A stretch of 10,299 nt of DNA from DASUZB01 sp036377075. Lineage in GTDB: Bacteria; Actinomycetota; CALGFH01. Numbering within the stretch: the first letter of the stretch is position 1; every line of letters begins with the position of its first letter. Below are positions 1 to 5,258 of the stretch, piece after piece. Location of the stretch: assembly GCA_036377075.1 (NCBI GenBank), contig DASUZB010000098.1, positions 1 to 10,299 on the forward strand, in the 5' to 3' direction. The notes below the pieces were generated by a model. It was not told the origin of the DNA, ran no database searches, and saw only the letters and a list, made by a program, of their open reading frames with translations. The position numbers and the translations under genes are program-made.

Positions 1-488
1 TATGCCGCCACCCCGAACAGGGTGGCCGCCGCCACCGTGTAGCTGACCCCCGCCGGGATCGTGTGGGTCGCCCCGGCGCCCTCGGAGACGGTGATCGCGA
101 TCGCGATCACCGTCAGCACGCCGACCGCCGGTCCGACCGGCAGCCGCCCGGCCGCACCGGCCATCGCCAGCAGCGCCGCGAGGAACGCCGGGCTCTCCGG
201 CCGGAGGTGGTTGAGCGTGGCCGCACAGATGCCCACCACCACCAGCGCGGCGAGCTGCACCCGCCGGTCGAGGCGCCACGGCAGCAGGAAGACCAGCCAC
301 GCCACGCTCAGTACCGCCAGGGCAGCGACCAGCGCCGCGTTGTCCGCGTCGCGCCCGGCGGCCGCCTCGCTGCGCGCCACCCAGGCCACGATGAACAGCA
401 GGCCCAAGACGCCGAGCGCCCGCACCGCCCAGCCGACCACCACCGGGTCGGTCGCCCGGCGAAGCGATGCTGGCCGCGGGATGGTCAT
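1..488 (-). CDS. Multi-pass membrane protein, N-terminal part (possible sensor histidine kinase); runs off left edge
   Basis: This minus-strand reading frame is open from an ATG at 488 to the window edge, giving 162 codons. It encodes a basic N-terminus (MTIPRPASLRR) and about five or six hydrophobic segments, roughly residues 16-38, 51-70, 77-94, 101-115, 117-135 and 146 onward, joined by short Arg-rich loops. Third codon positions are almost all G or C, as in the surrounding real genes. Such an N-terminal helix bundle with an AGRLP-type loop is common in actinobacterial NarL-partner sensor histidine kinases, but no kinase domain is inside the window, so that identity is a guess. It could equally be another integral membrane protein. 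The ribosome-binding site is weak (GGGG about 8 nt upstream). A nine-codon ORF starting at 511 ends on an ATGA overlap with this start. The gene lies downstream of the small membrane protein at 684-998 on the same strand and may be cotranscribed. Confidence 0.65.
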   Translation of the reverse strand, partial: MTIPRPASLRRATDPVVVGWAVRALGVLGLLFIVAWVARSEAAAGRDADNAALVAALAVLSVAWLVFLLPWRLDRRVQLAALVVVGICAATLNHLRPESPAFLAALLAMAGAAGRLPVGPAVGVLTVIAIAITVSEGAGATHTIPAGVSYTVAAATLFGVAA

Positions 489-573
489 GCTCGGTACCCC
501 GGTTCCATCATCCTCCCCACCCTGCGGCTTGGGCGCGAAGGACGCCGTGCCGGCGGCGCTCACGTCCGCAGGG

Positions 574-687
574 CTACGACGCGGCGGCGCCGGGTTCCTC
601 GGGTCCCCGCGGTGCCGGCTCCCGGTCGCGTTCCAGGCGCACGCCGGGGCCATGCTCGTCCTGCCGTGCGTCCTCGTCCACGGTCAC
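574..687 (-). CDS. Small charged protein, 37 residues, overlapping upstream stop codon
   Basis: The GTG at 687-685 overlaps the TGA stop of the membrane protein gene upstream in the GTGA arrangement seen in translationally coupled pairs. The ORF then runs 37 codons to TAG. The product is hydrophilic and charged: an acidic start (MTVDEDARQDEH) is followed by alternating Arg/Glu and a Pro/Gly/Ala-rich end. About 84% of third positions are G or C, which fits coding DNA here, although in DNA this rich in GC that is weak evidence. I recognise no family. It has no membrane segment, cysteine or obvious motif. It may be a genuine small coupled protein, or a relic tail of the upstream gene. The overlap and codon pattern are visible; translation is inference. 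Confidence 0.35.
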   Translation of the reverse strand: MTVDEDARQDEHGPGVRLERDREPAPRGPEEPGAAAS

Positions 688-998
688 CAGCGCTCGGTCA
701 GCGTCACGACGGCTACGAGCACGATGCTCATCCCGATCGTCCAGAGGATCGCTGCTCGCCACGGGGGCCGCTCCCACTTGTCCACGAACCAGTCGACCAG
801 GACGAGCATCGCGAGTCCCGAGAGCATCAGCCACCACAACGGCCGCTGCTCGAGTTCGTTCCTGGCCCAATCGGCGCGGCGCTGCCGTTGGACGATGTCC
901 CAGCTGCGGTGCTCCGGCTGGTCGCCCAGGGCGATGACGACCCCCCTCCACCAGATGAAGGCGCAGGCCAGGCACTCGAAACCGATCAGCAGCAACAC
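684..998 (-). CDS. Small three-helix membrane protein of unknown function
   Basis: This 104-residue product has three clear hydrophobic stretches: residues 2-24 (LLLIGFECLACAFIWW), 54-73 and 80-100. Between the first and second is a polar, Arg/Gln/Glu-rich loop of about 30 residues; it ends TLTERW. Tryptophan is unusually frequent, with many at membrane-edge positions. The GTG start at 998 has a GGAGG about 9 nt upstream, and no earlier start lies in frame. I do not recognise the family. It diverges from the EXPERA-family gene at 1127, leaving a 128-bp shared upstream region, and it is followed by the small overlapping ORF and the larger membrane protein on the same strand. The opposite-strand frames are low-complexity Arg/Pro/Ser translations, whereas this one gives sensible membrane helices. 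Confidence 0.7.
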   Translation of the reverse strand: MLLLIGFECLACAFIWWRGVVIALGDQPEHRSWDIVQRQRRADWARNELEQRPLWWLMLSGLAMLVLVDWFVDKWERPPWRAAILWTIGMSIVLVAVVTLTERW

Positions 999-1080
999 CG
1001 TCGTTCGCCTCCGCTCCTGCTCATCCCAACCCGGCCGGCCACACGGCCGCAGCTGGGTGGTGAGATACGGGCAGCAGATG

Positions 1081-1094
1081 TCCAGCCGGCTGGA
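1081..1094. promoter_or_regulatory. 14-bp perfect palindrome between divergent genes (operator candidate)
   Basis: TCCAGCCGGCTGGA is a perfect palindrome, 33 bp before the chosen start of the EXPERA-family gene and 83 bp before the start of the divergent small membrane protein. Its position in the shared upstream region suits a dimeric repressor site, but no regulator is encoded nearby and GC-rich palindromes also arise by chance. Confidence 0.25.
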
Positions 1095-1126
1095 GGCTGT
1101 TCAGGTTGGGTCGCGAGGTGATGACG

Positions 1127-1675
1127 ATGGCAGGTACCCATCGGCATCCGATACCGATCAGCCAGCGCCGCATCGATCTCCTGTTCGTCGCGTTCTTCGT
1201 GCTCAACTTCGGGTTCATCACCTATGCCGTGGACCTGGAGCAGCTGGTGGTCGCCGATCCCGATCGCTTCAGGTACCCGCCGTGGCCGCCTCCGCCGGTC
1301 GTGGACCTTGTCCACTGGTACGGGGATCGGTTCGATCCGCTGCTCATGGCCCGGCCACCATTCTGGCGCATGACCATCTGGATCGACGTGCTGTGCTTCG
1401 GACCCTTCTACCTGGCCGCCATCTACGCCTTCCTGCGCGGACGGGACTGGATCCGGGCTCCCGCCCTGGTGTGGTTGGGCCTGATGACCGCCAACGTCCT
1501 GATCATCCTGATGGAGGAGCGCTACGGCGCCTGGGCGACGCCGCACTTCGGTCTCGTGCTGGCGCTGAACCTGCCCTGGCTGCTGCTCCCAGCCGCGATG
1601 ATCTGGCGGATGCGCCAGGATCACCCGTTCACGACGGTTGCGGCACCGATCACCGACCCCCTGTCGGTCACGTGA
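1127..1675 (+). CDS. EXPERA-domain (emopamil-binding-protein family) membrane protein
   Basis: The 182-residue product has four predicted helices (about 15-34, 84-104, 111-130, 142-161), the topology of the EXPERA family. That family includes sterol delta8-delta7 isomerase (EBP) and TMEM97; most bacterial members have no known substrate. Family-like features are a charged residue pair at the end of helix 1 (YAVDLEQL, 34-41), a WYGDRFDPLL segment (64-73), an aromatic/Pro helix 2 (WIDVLCFGPFY, 85-95), GRDWIRAPAL (105-114) and an acidic pair closing helix 3 (LMEERYG, 128-134). The family match is from pattern recognition, not a profile search. I chose the ATG at 1127 because GAGG at 1115-1118 is correctly spaced; in-frame TTG 1106, GTG 1118 and ATG 1121 are alternatives. 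The stop overlaps, as GTGA, the start of a degraded dehydrogenase, so the gene was probably once the first of a coupled pair. The enzymatic role is unknown. Confidence 0.78.
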   Translation: MAGTHRHPIPISQRRIDLLFVAFFVLNFGFITYAVDLEQLVVADPDRFRYPPWPPPPVVDLVHWYGDRFDPLLMARPPFWRMTIWIDVLCFGPFYLAAIYAFLRGRDWIRAPALVWLGLMTANVLIILMEERYGAWATPHFGLVLALNLPWLLLPAAMIWRMRQDHPFTTVAAPITDPLSVT

Positions 1676-1769
1676 CCGGATTCCGCCAGCGGTACGCCCG
1701 TGGGCGCTCGTGGCCGGGGCGTCGGAGGGCATCGGGGCCGCGTTCGCAACCGCCCTCGCGCGGCGAGGT
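1672..1769 (+). pseudogene. Short-chain dehydrogenase/reductase remnant, frameshifted and truncated
   Basis: A GTG at 1672 overlaps the stop of the EXPERA gene and reads MTGFRQRYA. One base out of frame, from 1698 to 1769, the DNA reads P followed by WALVAGASEGIGAAFATALARRG. That is the classic start of an SDR Rossmann fold, containing the nucleotide-binding GxxxGxG glycines (here GASEGIG) preceded by a beta strand. SDRs commonly begin with a RYGPWALVTGAS-type sequence, so deletion of one G in the TACG(G)CCCG context near 1695-1699 explains the shift. Homology then stops abruptly at 1769, where an inverted-repeat arm begins. The catalytic Ser-Tyr-Lys part is missing. What remains is about 30 codons, clearly non-functional as an enzyme. 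The fit across the frameshift is strong; the lost substrate cannot be deduced. Confidence 0.7.
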
Positions 1770-1832
1770 CCGGTCAGGCGACGCCGGCCTCGTTGTCCAA
1801 GTACATTGCGTCAGCGCATGAGCCTGACCGGA
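1769..1832. repeat. 11-bp inverted repeat bracketing 42 bp, ending in a ribosome-binding site
   Basis: TCCGGTCAGGC at 1769-1779 is the exact reverse complement of GCCTGACCGGA at 1822-1832. The left arm begins at the base where dehydrogenase homology ends; the right arm includes the first three bases of the GGAGGTG ribosome-binding site (1830-1836) of the next gene. It may be a recombination scar, a tiny mobile fragment or an RNA hairpin affecting translation of the PPOX gene. No target duplication is clear. Confidence 0.5.
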
Positions 1833-1840
1833 GGTGAGCG

Positions 1841-2365
1841 ATGACCGACCGGGAGCCCGTCGAGGTGACCAACCTCGATCGCTACGGATCCCCGCCGTTG
1901 CCGTGGCGCAGGCCGCATGACCTCCTCGTGACCACCCCGGCGGAGCCGGGCACCCCGTACTTCCTCGGGACGTCCCGTCCGGACGGCCGCCCCCACGCCG
2001 CCAGCATCGGCGCCGTATGGCTCGACGGTGACCTCTACTTCACCAGCGGACCCGGCACCCGCAAGGCTCGAAACCTGGCGGCGAACCCGGCCTGCACGTT
2101 CTCGGTCGGGCTGGAGGGCATCGACCTGATCCTGGAGGGCGAAGCGGCCAGGGTCACCGATCCGCCGACGCTGGAGCGGCTGGCCCGCCTGTACCGCGAG
2201 GGCGGCTGGCCCGCCGAGGTGGAGGGCGACGCGTTCACCGCGCCGTTCAGCGCCCCGAGCGCCGGACCGCCGCCGTGGCACCTGTACCTCTTCACCTTCC
2301 ACACCGCGTTCGGGGTCGCCACCGCGGAACCGTACGGCGCGACTCGCTGGCGCTTCGAACGCTGA
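1841..2365 (+). CDS. Pyridoxamine 5'-phosphate oxidase-like (PPOX) split-barrel flavin/F420-binding protein
   Basis: This cytoplasmic protein of 174 residues has the small split-barrel fold that binds FMN or F420. The core runs from about residue 28 to 100: a first strand (FLGTSRPDGRPHAASIG, 41-57), a hydrophobic strand with a turn (AVWLDGDLYFTSGPGT, 58-73), the basic helix KARNLAANPACTFSV (75-89) and a following strand (IDLILEGEAARVTD). The ending ATRWRF (167-172) is a common closing strand in this superfamily. Known members are flavin or deazaflavin oxidoreductases or cofactor and heme binders; the sequence alone does not decide which. The ATG at 1841 has a strong GGAGGTG five bases upstream, partly covered by an inverted repeat. 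It follows the dehydrogenase remnant on the same strand and may share the EXPERA gene promoter. The family is confident; the reaction is unknown. Confidence 0.85.
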   Translation: MTDREPVEVTNLDRYGSPPLPWRRPHDLLVTTPAEPGTPYFLGTSRPDGRPHAASIGAVWLDGDLYFTSGPGTRKARNLAANPACTFSVGLEGIDLILEGEAARVTDPPTLERLARLYREGGWPAEVEGDAFTAPFSAPSAGPPPWHLYLFTFHTAFGVATAEPYGATRWRFER

Positions 2366-2450
2366 CGGGCGCAGCTCCAGGTCAGCAGCGCCAACTCAGT
2401 CGGTCGGCGGGTCGGACAGCCGGCCTGAGCGGGGTAGTCGGGTAGCGGGC

Positions 2451-2513
2451 GGCAGAACTGCCGGAAACCTGCCGGTACCCTGCCTTGATCACCACGGGAC
2501 GGTACGTGACCGT
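2451..2513 (+). promoter_or_regulatory. Three 11-bp-spaced direct repeats plus palindromes upstream of the secreted-protein gene
   Basis: CTGCCGG occurs at 2458-2464 and 2469-2475, and CTGCCTT at 2480-2486: heptamers at an exact 11-bp period, about one helical turn. The first also forms an inverted repeat, CGGCAG-AA-CTGCCG (2450-2463). Downstream, ACGGT (2499-2503) and ACCGT (2509-2513) form a second inverted repeat. Heptamers 11 bp apart are the layout known for SARP-type activators of actinobacteria, but the expected -10 element is not obvious and no SARP gene is present here. The 182-bp gap from 2366 to 2547 holds no gene that I can see. Confidence 0.35.
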
Positions 2514-2547
2514 GGGCTGCGGGCCATCTCAGTACTGGAGGTAGGCG

Positions 2548-3045
2548 GTGCAGCCCGCTTCGACGAACCGACACCGGCCGCGCCAGCCACGACCGCTGGT
2601 GGCGGTGGTCGGCGTGGTGAGCGTGACCTTGGCGCTGCTGGCTGGCGGGGCGCAGCCCGCCCAGGCGTACCTGTCCCCCCGCTGCGGGAACCCGCAGTTC
2701 GTAGCCTACGGGGTCACGCTCATGACCTGTGTGTCGGCCGACCTCAACAACGTGTACGGAGACGGGCGCCTGTACCTCAACCAAGCAGGCGTGGATGATC
2801 ACCACGGCGAAATCATCACGGTCATCACGGACGTGGCGTACAAGCATCGCGACGGAAGCAACTTCGGGACCACCGGCGCGTTGAATTGCCACATCACCGT
2901 TCCGAACTCGGTCCCGCACGGGGGCTACATCTCCTGTAGCGGGCAGCCAGCGGTCGTGGCCAACGCATCCGGCTGGATCTACCAGTCCGAGGCTGCGATC
3001 TCGCTCTACGGCAACTACGTCACGAGCCCGTGGGTAGATCCGTAG
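2548..3045 (+). CDS. Secreted protein with Sec signal peptide and four cysteines, unknown function
   Basis: The 165-residue product begins with a basic segment (to about residue 16), a hydrophobic core (17-33, LVAVVGVVSVTLALLAG) and an AQA cleavage motif before Tyr41, a clear Sec-type signal peptide without a twin-arginine motif or lipobox. The mature part is about 125 residues with exactly four cysteines (46, 61, 114, 130), so two disulfides are plausible. It is rich in Tyr, Gly and Asn and probably beta-rich. I do not recognise a family; such small exported proteins are common in actinobacteria. The GTG start at 2548 follows GGAGGT (2537-2542) at good spacing. The gene has its own 182-bp upstream region with a direct-repeat array, so it is probably a separate, regulated transcription unit. 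Antisense frames here lack any protein-like pattern. Confidence 0.8.
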   Translation: MQPASTNRHRPRQPRPLVAVVGVVSVTLALLAGGAQPAQAYLSPRCGNPQFVAYGVTLMTCVSADLNNVYGDGRLYLNQAGVDDHHGEIITVITDVAYKHRDGSNFGTTGALNCHITVPNSVPHGGYISCSGQPAVVANASGWIYQSEAAISLYGNYVTSPWVDP

Positions 3046-3160
3046 CGGTCACTGGCTTTGAGCAGCCCAGCAGGTGGGACGCAGTGGTGGGCGGGCAGGG
3101 CACCTCAGCCGCCAGTTCTGGCTCGCCTCGCCACCGAGTGAGCGCCGCCGAGGCGTGACC

Positions 3161-3201
3161 GACGGATACGGTGGCCTGACGGATACCGCATTCCGACGGA
3201 T
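3161..3201. repeat. GACGGAT direct repeat, three copies at a 17-bp period
   Basis: GACGGAT starts at 3161, 3178 and 3195, exactly 17 bp apart. The first two copies continue as GACGGATAC(G/C)G. The regular spacing suggests a small tandem repeat or a multi-site protein-binding region; it is not within a supported gene. Confidence 0.4.
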
Positions 3202-3265
3202 TCGAGCGCGCCTTGCCCACGCCTACCCTCGGGATCGTTCCGAGTCTCGTCCAGCCCGGACCGTC

Positions 3266-3335
3266 GGCGCTTCTAGCAGGACCAGATGCGCAAGGCGAGG
3301 CAGGTGACCAGACCGGTCAGGAATCGAGAAGCGCC
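3266..3335. repeat. 9-bp inverted repeat with a nested 5-bp one
   Basis: GGCGCTTCT (3266-3274) and AGAAGCGCC (3327-3335) are exact reverse complements around 52 bp. Inside, TGACC (3305-3309) pairs with GGTCA (3315-3319). No gene or T-tract accompanies it, so whether it is a scar, a terminator or chance is unresolved. Confidence 0.3.
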
Positions 3336-3363
3336 AGCCCCGAGCCACGCCTAGCATGACGCC

Positions 3364-3549
3364 ATGGACGTCACCATCACGCGAGCTCCCTCCCGCACGA
3401 CGACAGCGAGCCTGTTCATGGTGGGGGTGCGACGGCCACTTCGGGGCTCGCTCGCGACCTCGGTTCTCGCGACGGTTCGTCCGCTATCATCCGCGGAGGT
3501 CAAGCGGCTGGGCCTCGTTCGGCGCACGGAGGTGCTTCGCAATGGCTGA
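3364..3549 (+). CDS. Possible small leaderless ORF upstream of the DUF1801 gene
   Basis: An ATG at 3364 opens a 61-codon frame ending with TGA at 3547-3549, overlapping the DUF1801 start by 8 nt. TAGCAT at 3352-3357 lies six bases before the ATG, the spacing expected for a -10 box that starts a leaderless mRNA, which is common in actinobacteria. No ribosome-binding site precedes it. The product (MDVTITRAPSRTTTASLFMVG at the start) is basic and Ser/Thr/Leu/Val-rich, without a recognised domain. About 77% of third positions are G or C, lower than in neighbouring genes. No -35 is evident. It may be a small coupled leader, a relic or non-coding; I favour non-coding or relic. Confidence 0.2.
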   Translation: MDVTITRAPSRTTTASLFMVGVRRPLRGSLATSVLATVRPLSSAEVKRLGLVRRTEVLRNG

Positions 3550-4039
3550 GAGGAAACCCGCAAAGAAGGACACGCAGAAGTCCGCCAAGAGCACCACCGC
3601 GACCGACAAGAAGTTCACGGGTTTCACCGACGAGGAACGAGGCGCGATGCAGGAGCGCGCCCGAGAGCTGAAGGGGACCGCACGCCGCAGCCCGCGCGCG
3701 AACAAGGCGGACGGGGAAAGCGAGGTGCTCGCGAAGATCGCCGAGATGCAGGAACCGGATCGCGTCATGGGCGAGCGGCTCCACGCGATCATCAGGGCCA
3801 GCGCCCCGGTCCTCTCGCCGAAAACCTGGTACGGGATGCCCGCGTATGCCAAGGACGGCAAGGTCGTCTGCTTCTTCCAGAGCGCGCAGAAGTTCCACAC
3901 GAGGTACGCGACGTTCGGCTTCAACGAGGCGGCGAACCTCGACGAAGGCTCCATGTGGCCGGTCGCCTACGCGCTGACGGAGTTGACCGCCGACGACGAG
4001 GCAAGGATCGGCGCGCTCGTGAAGAAAGCGGCGAGCTGA
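3542..4039 (+). CDS. DUF1801 / YdhG-type (iron-chaperone-like) family protein
   Basis: The 165-residue product has a Lys/Ala/Thr-rich, probably disordered N-terminal tail (residues 1-25), a charged helical stretch (28-75) and a C-terminal DUF1801-type domain (about 76-165). The domain matches in order: ERLHAIIRASAPVLSPKTWYG (78-98), MPAYAKDGKVVCFFQSAQKF (99-118) and ELTADDEARIGALVKKAA (147-164). The small frataxin-like or YdhG-like fold is named after a few members linked to intracellular iron handling; for most, including this one, the role is unproven. The ATG at 3542 is chosen because GGAGGT (3528-3533) is eight bases upstream and the longer in-frame extension to 3356 translates to a non-protein-like Arg/Trp/Ser-rich sequence. 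The gene converges on the tRNA-Ile gene, with about 70 bp between them. Confidence 0.82.
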   Translation: MAERKPAKKDTQKSAKSTTATDKKFTGFTDEERGAMQERARELKGTARRSPRANKADGESEVLAKIAEMQEPDRVMGERLHAIIRASAPVLSPKTWYGMPAYAKDGKVVCFFQSAQKFHTRYATFGFNEAANLDEGSMWPVAYALTELTADDEARIGALVKKAAS

Positions 4040-4048
4040 GGACTGAGC

Positions 4049-4210
4049 CTGACTGATCCATTCTACGGCCACCTGTACCCGTGCATGGCGCTGACCTGTG
4101 CACTGTCGTGGTGGGCCTGCCAGGACTTGAACCTGGGACCTCGTCCTTATCAGGGACGCGCTCTAACCGCCTGAGCTACAGGCCCGCGTGGGGTTCGGCT
4201 GATCAGTCAG
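4049..4210. repeat. 10-bp inverted repeat flanking the tRNA gene
   Basis: CTGACTGATC (4049-4058) and GATCAGTCAG (4201-4210) are exact reverse complements, 60 bp downstream and 16 bp upstream of the tRNA on its own strand. The upstream arm straddles the predicted transcription start (about 4205), so a leader-trailer stem in the precursor would be only partial. It could also be a remnant of a recombination event at the tRNA. Confidence 0.35.
4109..4185 (-). tRNA. tRNA-Ile(GAU)
   Basis: Read on the minus strand, the 77-nt gene folds as a standard cloverleaf. The acceptor stem GGGCCTG (4185-4179) pairs exactly with CAGGCCC (4119-4113). The D arm contains GCTC, then AGGCGGTTA and GAGC. The anticodon stem CGTCC/GGACG encloses CTGATAA with anticodon GAT (4151-4149). 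The T arm is CCAGG-TTCAAGT-CCTGG. The discriminator is A (4112), and CCA is encoded at 4111-4109. In many actinobacteria this tRNA follows gyrA and its DUF3566 partner closely, often with tRNA-Ala next. Here it is on the same strand but about 4.3 kb away, and I find no tRNA-Ala in the window. Confidence 0.97.
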
Positions 4211-4211
4211 T

Positions 4212-4240
4212 AGCCTGTGCGTGTGCCTCCTGCGCGTCAA
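4212..4240 (-). promoter_or_regulatory. Promoter of tRNA-Ile
   Basis: On the minus strand, TTGACG (4240-4235) is followed after 17 bp by CAGGCT (4217-4212), a good primary-sigma -35/-10 pair. Initiation near 4205 would give a leader of about 20 nt before the mature tRNA 5' end at 4185. Confidence 0.6.
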
Positions 4241-4339
4241 GGGACTTCGCCGGCTCCTCGCGGGTGGACTCCGGGCCCGAGGGGGCATGGTACATGGCTT
4301 GGAACGTCACTGTCCCGGCATCTCCGCACGAAGGGATCC

Positions 4340-5194
4340 ATGGCCGCGACAAGGTCGCCGGAGCCGCTGAGCGGCGTGAGCAAGACCGCCTTGGCGGTGG
4401 CGCGCGTGCGGGCCGAGGAGAGCCGCCGACCGGATCGGCTGTTCGACGACCCCTACGCGGAAGCGTTCCTGGCGGCGGTGCCCGGAGCCGGTGACGGGCG
4501 GCAGGCGGCCGCCGCGGAGCGGGGCTCGCTGGCGGCGTTCCTTCGCTTCCACACCGTCATCCGCACCCGGTTCTACGACGACTACCTGCTCGGCGCGTGC
4601 GCTGGCGGCCTCCGGCAGGTGGTCCTGCCCGCGGCTGGGCTGGACACCCGCGCGTTCCGGCTTGCGTGGCCGGACGGGGTGCGACTGTTCGAGCTCGACC
4701 TGCCGCAGGTGCTCGACTTCAAGCGGCGCGTGCTGGCAGGGCAGGGCGCCGAACCGCGTTGCGATCGCACCGCCGTGGCGGCCGACCTGCGCGAGGACTG
4801 GCCGGGTCGGCTGACCGGGGCCGGGTTCCGGTCCGGCGAGCCGACCGCGTGGCTCGTCGAAGGGCTGCTCGTCTACCTCACCGCCGACGAGGCCGCCAGG
4901 GTGCTCACCGGGATCGGCGAGCTGAGCGCGACCGCGAGCTGGCTCGCCTTCGAGCGCGGCGATGCCGCCAGCCTGCCACGCGCCCGTGCCGGCGAGTCGC
5001 CCGCGATGGAACGGCTCCTCTCGCTGTGGAAGGGCGGCCTCGGCCAGGACCCGCCCGGCTGGCTCGCGCGCCACGGCTGGCAGGCCGAGACCCACGAGCT
5101 CGCAGCCATTGCCGCCTCCTACGGCCGGCCTGCCCCCGACCGGGCTCGCAGCGGCTTCGTGACGGCGACCTACCACGCCGGCGGCGCCTCCTGA
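4340..5194 (+). CDS. Class I SAM-dependent methyltransferase, TIGR00027 / leucine carboxyl methyltransferase-like family
   Basis: The 284-residue product has the landmarks of the actinobacterial family related to protein-phosphatase leucine carboxyl methyltransferases. These are an N-terminal helical cap with ESRRPDRLFDDPYAEAFL (27-44), the SAM-binding motif VVLPAAGLDTRAFRL (94-108), the acidic strand end FELDLPQV (117-124), an AADLREDWP segment (148-155) and the signature WLVEGLLVYLTADEA (171-185). Usual family length is about 280-310 residues, so it is complete. The substrate is unknown; members have been linked to lipid or natural-product methylation or are uncharacterised. The ATG at 4340 is used: AAGGGA sits just upstream, homology begins within 25 residues, and the longer in-frame extension to 4217 would run into the promoter of the divergent tRNA. 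It converges on the GGDEF-EAL gene with a 64-bp gap. It is oriented against all neighbours between tRNA-Ile and gyrA, consistent with insertion. Confidence 0.88.
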   Translation: MAATRSPEPLSGVSKTALAVARVRAEESRRPDRLFDDPYAEAFLAAVPGAGDGRQAAAAERGSLAAFLRFHTVIRTRFYDDYLLGACAGGLRQVVLPAAGLDTRAFRLAWPDGVRLFELDLPQVLDFKRRVLAGQGAEPRCDRTAVAADLREDWPGRLTGAGFRSGEPTAWLVEGLLVYLTADEAARVLTGIGELSATASWLAFERGDAASLPRARAGESPAMERLLSLWKGGLGQDPPGWLARHGWQAETHELAAIAASYGRPAPDRARSGFVTATYHAGGAS

Positions 5195-5203
5195 CGGCGG
5201 AGA

Positions 5204-5245
5204 CGGATCGGCCGGACTCTGCCTACGTCGCTGGCCTCCGATCCG
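5204..5245. terminator. Candidate bidirectional terminator between convergent genes
   Basis: CGGATCGG (5204-5211) pairs with CCGATCCG (5238-5245), an 8-bp stem with two further C-G pairs possible across a bulge, in the 64-bp gap between the convergent methyltransferase and GGDEF-EAL stop codons. There is no T-tract on either side, as is frequent in high-GC actinobacteria, so the call rests on stem and position. Confidence 0.35.
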
Positions 5246-5258
5246 ACGGCCGAGCCGG

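Larger units (their letters stand above)
3046..3541. other. Gene-poor region with short repeats between secreted-protein and DUF1801 genes
   Basis: About 500 bp without a confident gene. It holds a three-copy 17-bp-period repeat (3161-3201), a 9-bp inverted repeat (3266-3335) and a possible small leaderless ORF (from 3364). A TATCAT at 3485-3490 could be a -10 element for the DUF1801 gene, without a clear -35. No convincing transposase, tRNA or terminator was found. Confidence 0.5.

Noticed and set aside
485..511. Nine-codon ORF (MMEPGYRA region) overlapping the left-edge gene start
   Set aside because: Too short; its ribosome-binding site is immediately adjacent to the ATG, so it is more likely incidental leader sequence.
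61..1821. Long plus-strand open frame of 586 codons
   Set aside because: It is a Ser/Arg/Ala/Thr-rich low-complexity translation antisense to membrane-protein genes and out of frame with the EXPERA gene; a by-product of high GC.
2035..2919. Minus-strand open frame of 294 codons opposite the PPOX and secreted-protein genes
   Set aside because: Its translation has no protein-like pattern, while the plus strand encodes a recognisable split barrel and a signal peptide with good ribosome-binding sites.
3278..3328. Minus-strand stretch reading FLTGLVTCLALRIWSC then stop, reminiscent of a transposase tail
   Set aside because: Fewer than 20 codons, no catalytic motifs and no element ends; too short to support a mobile-element call.
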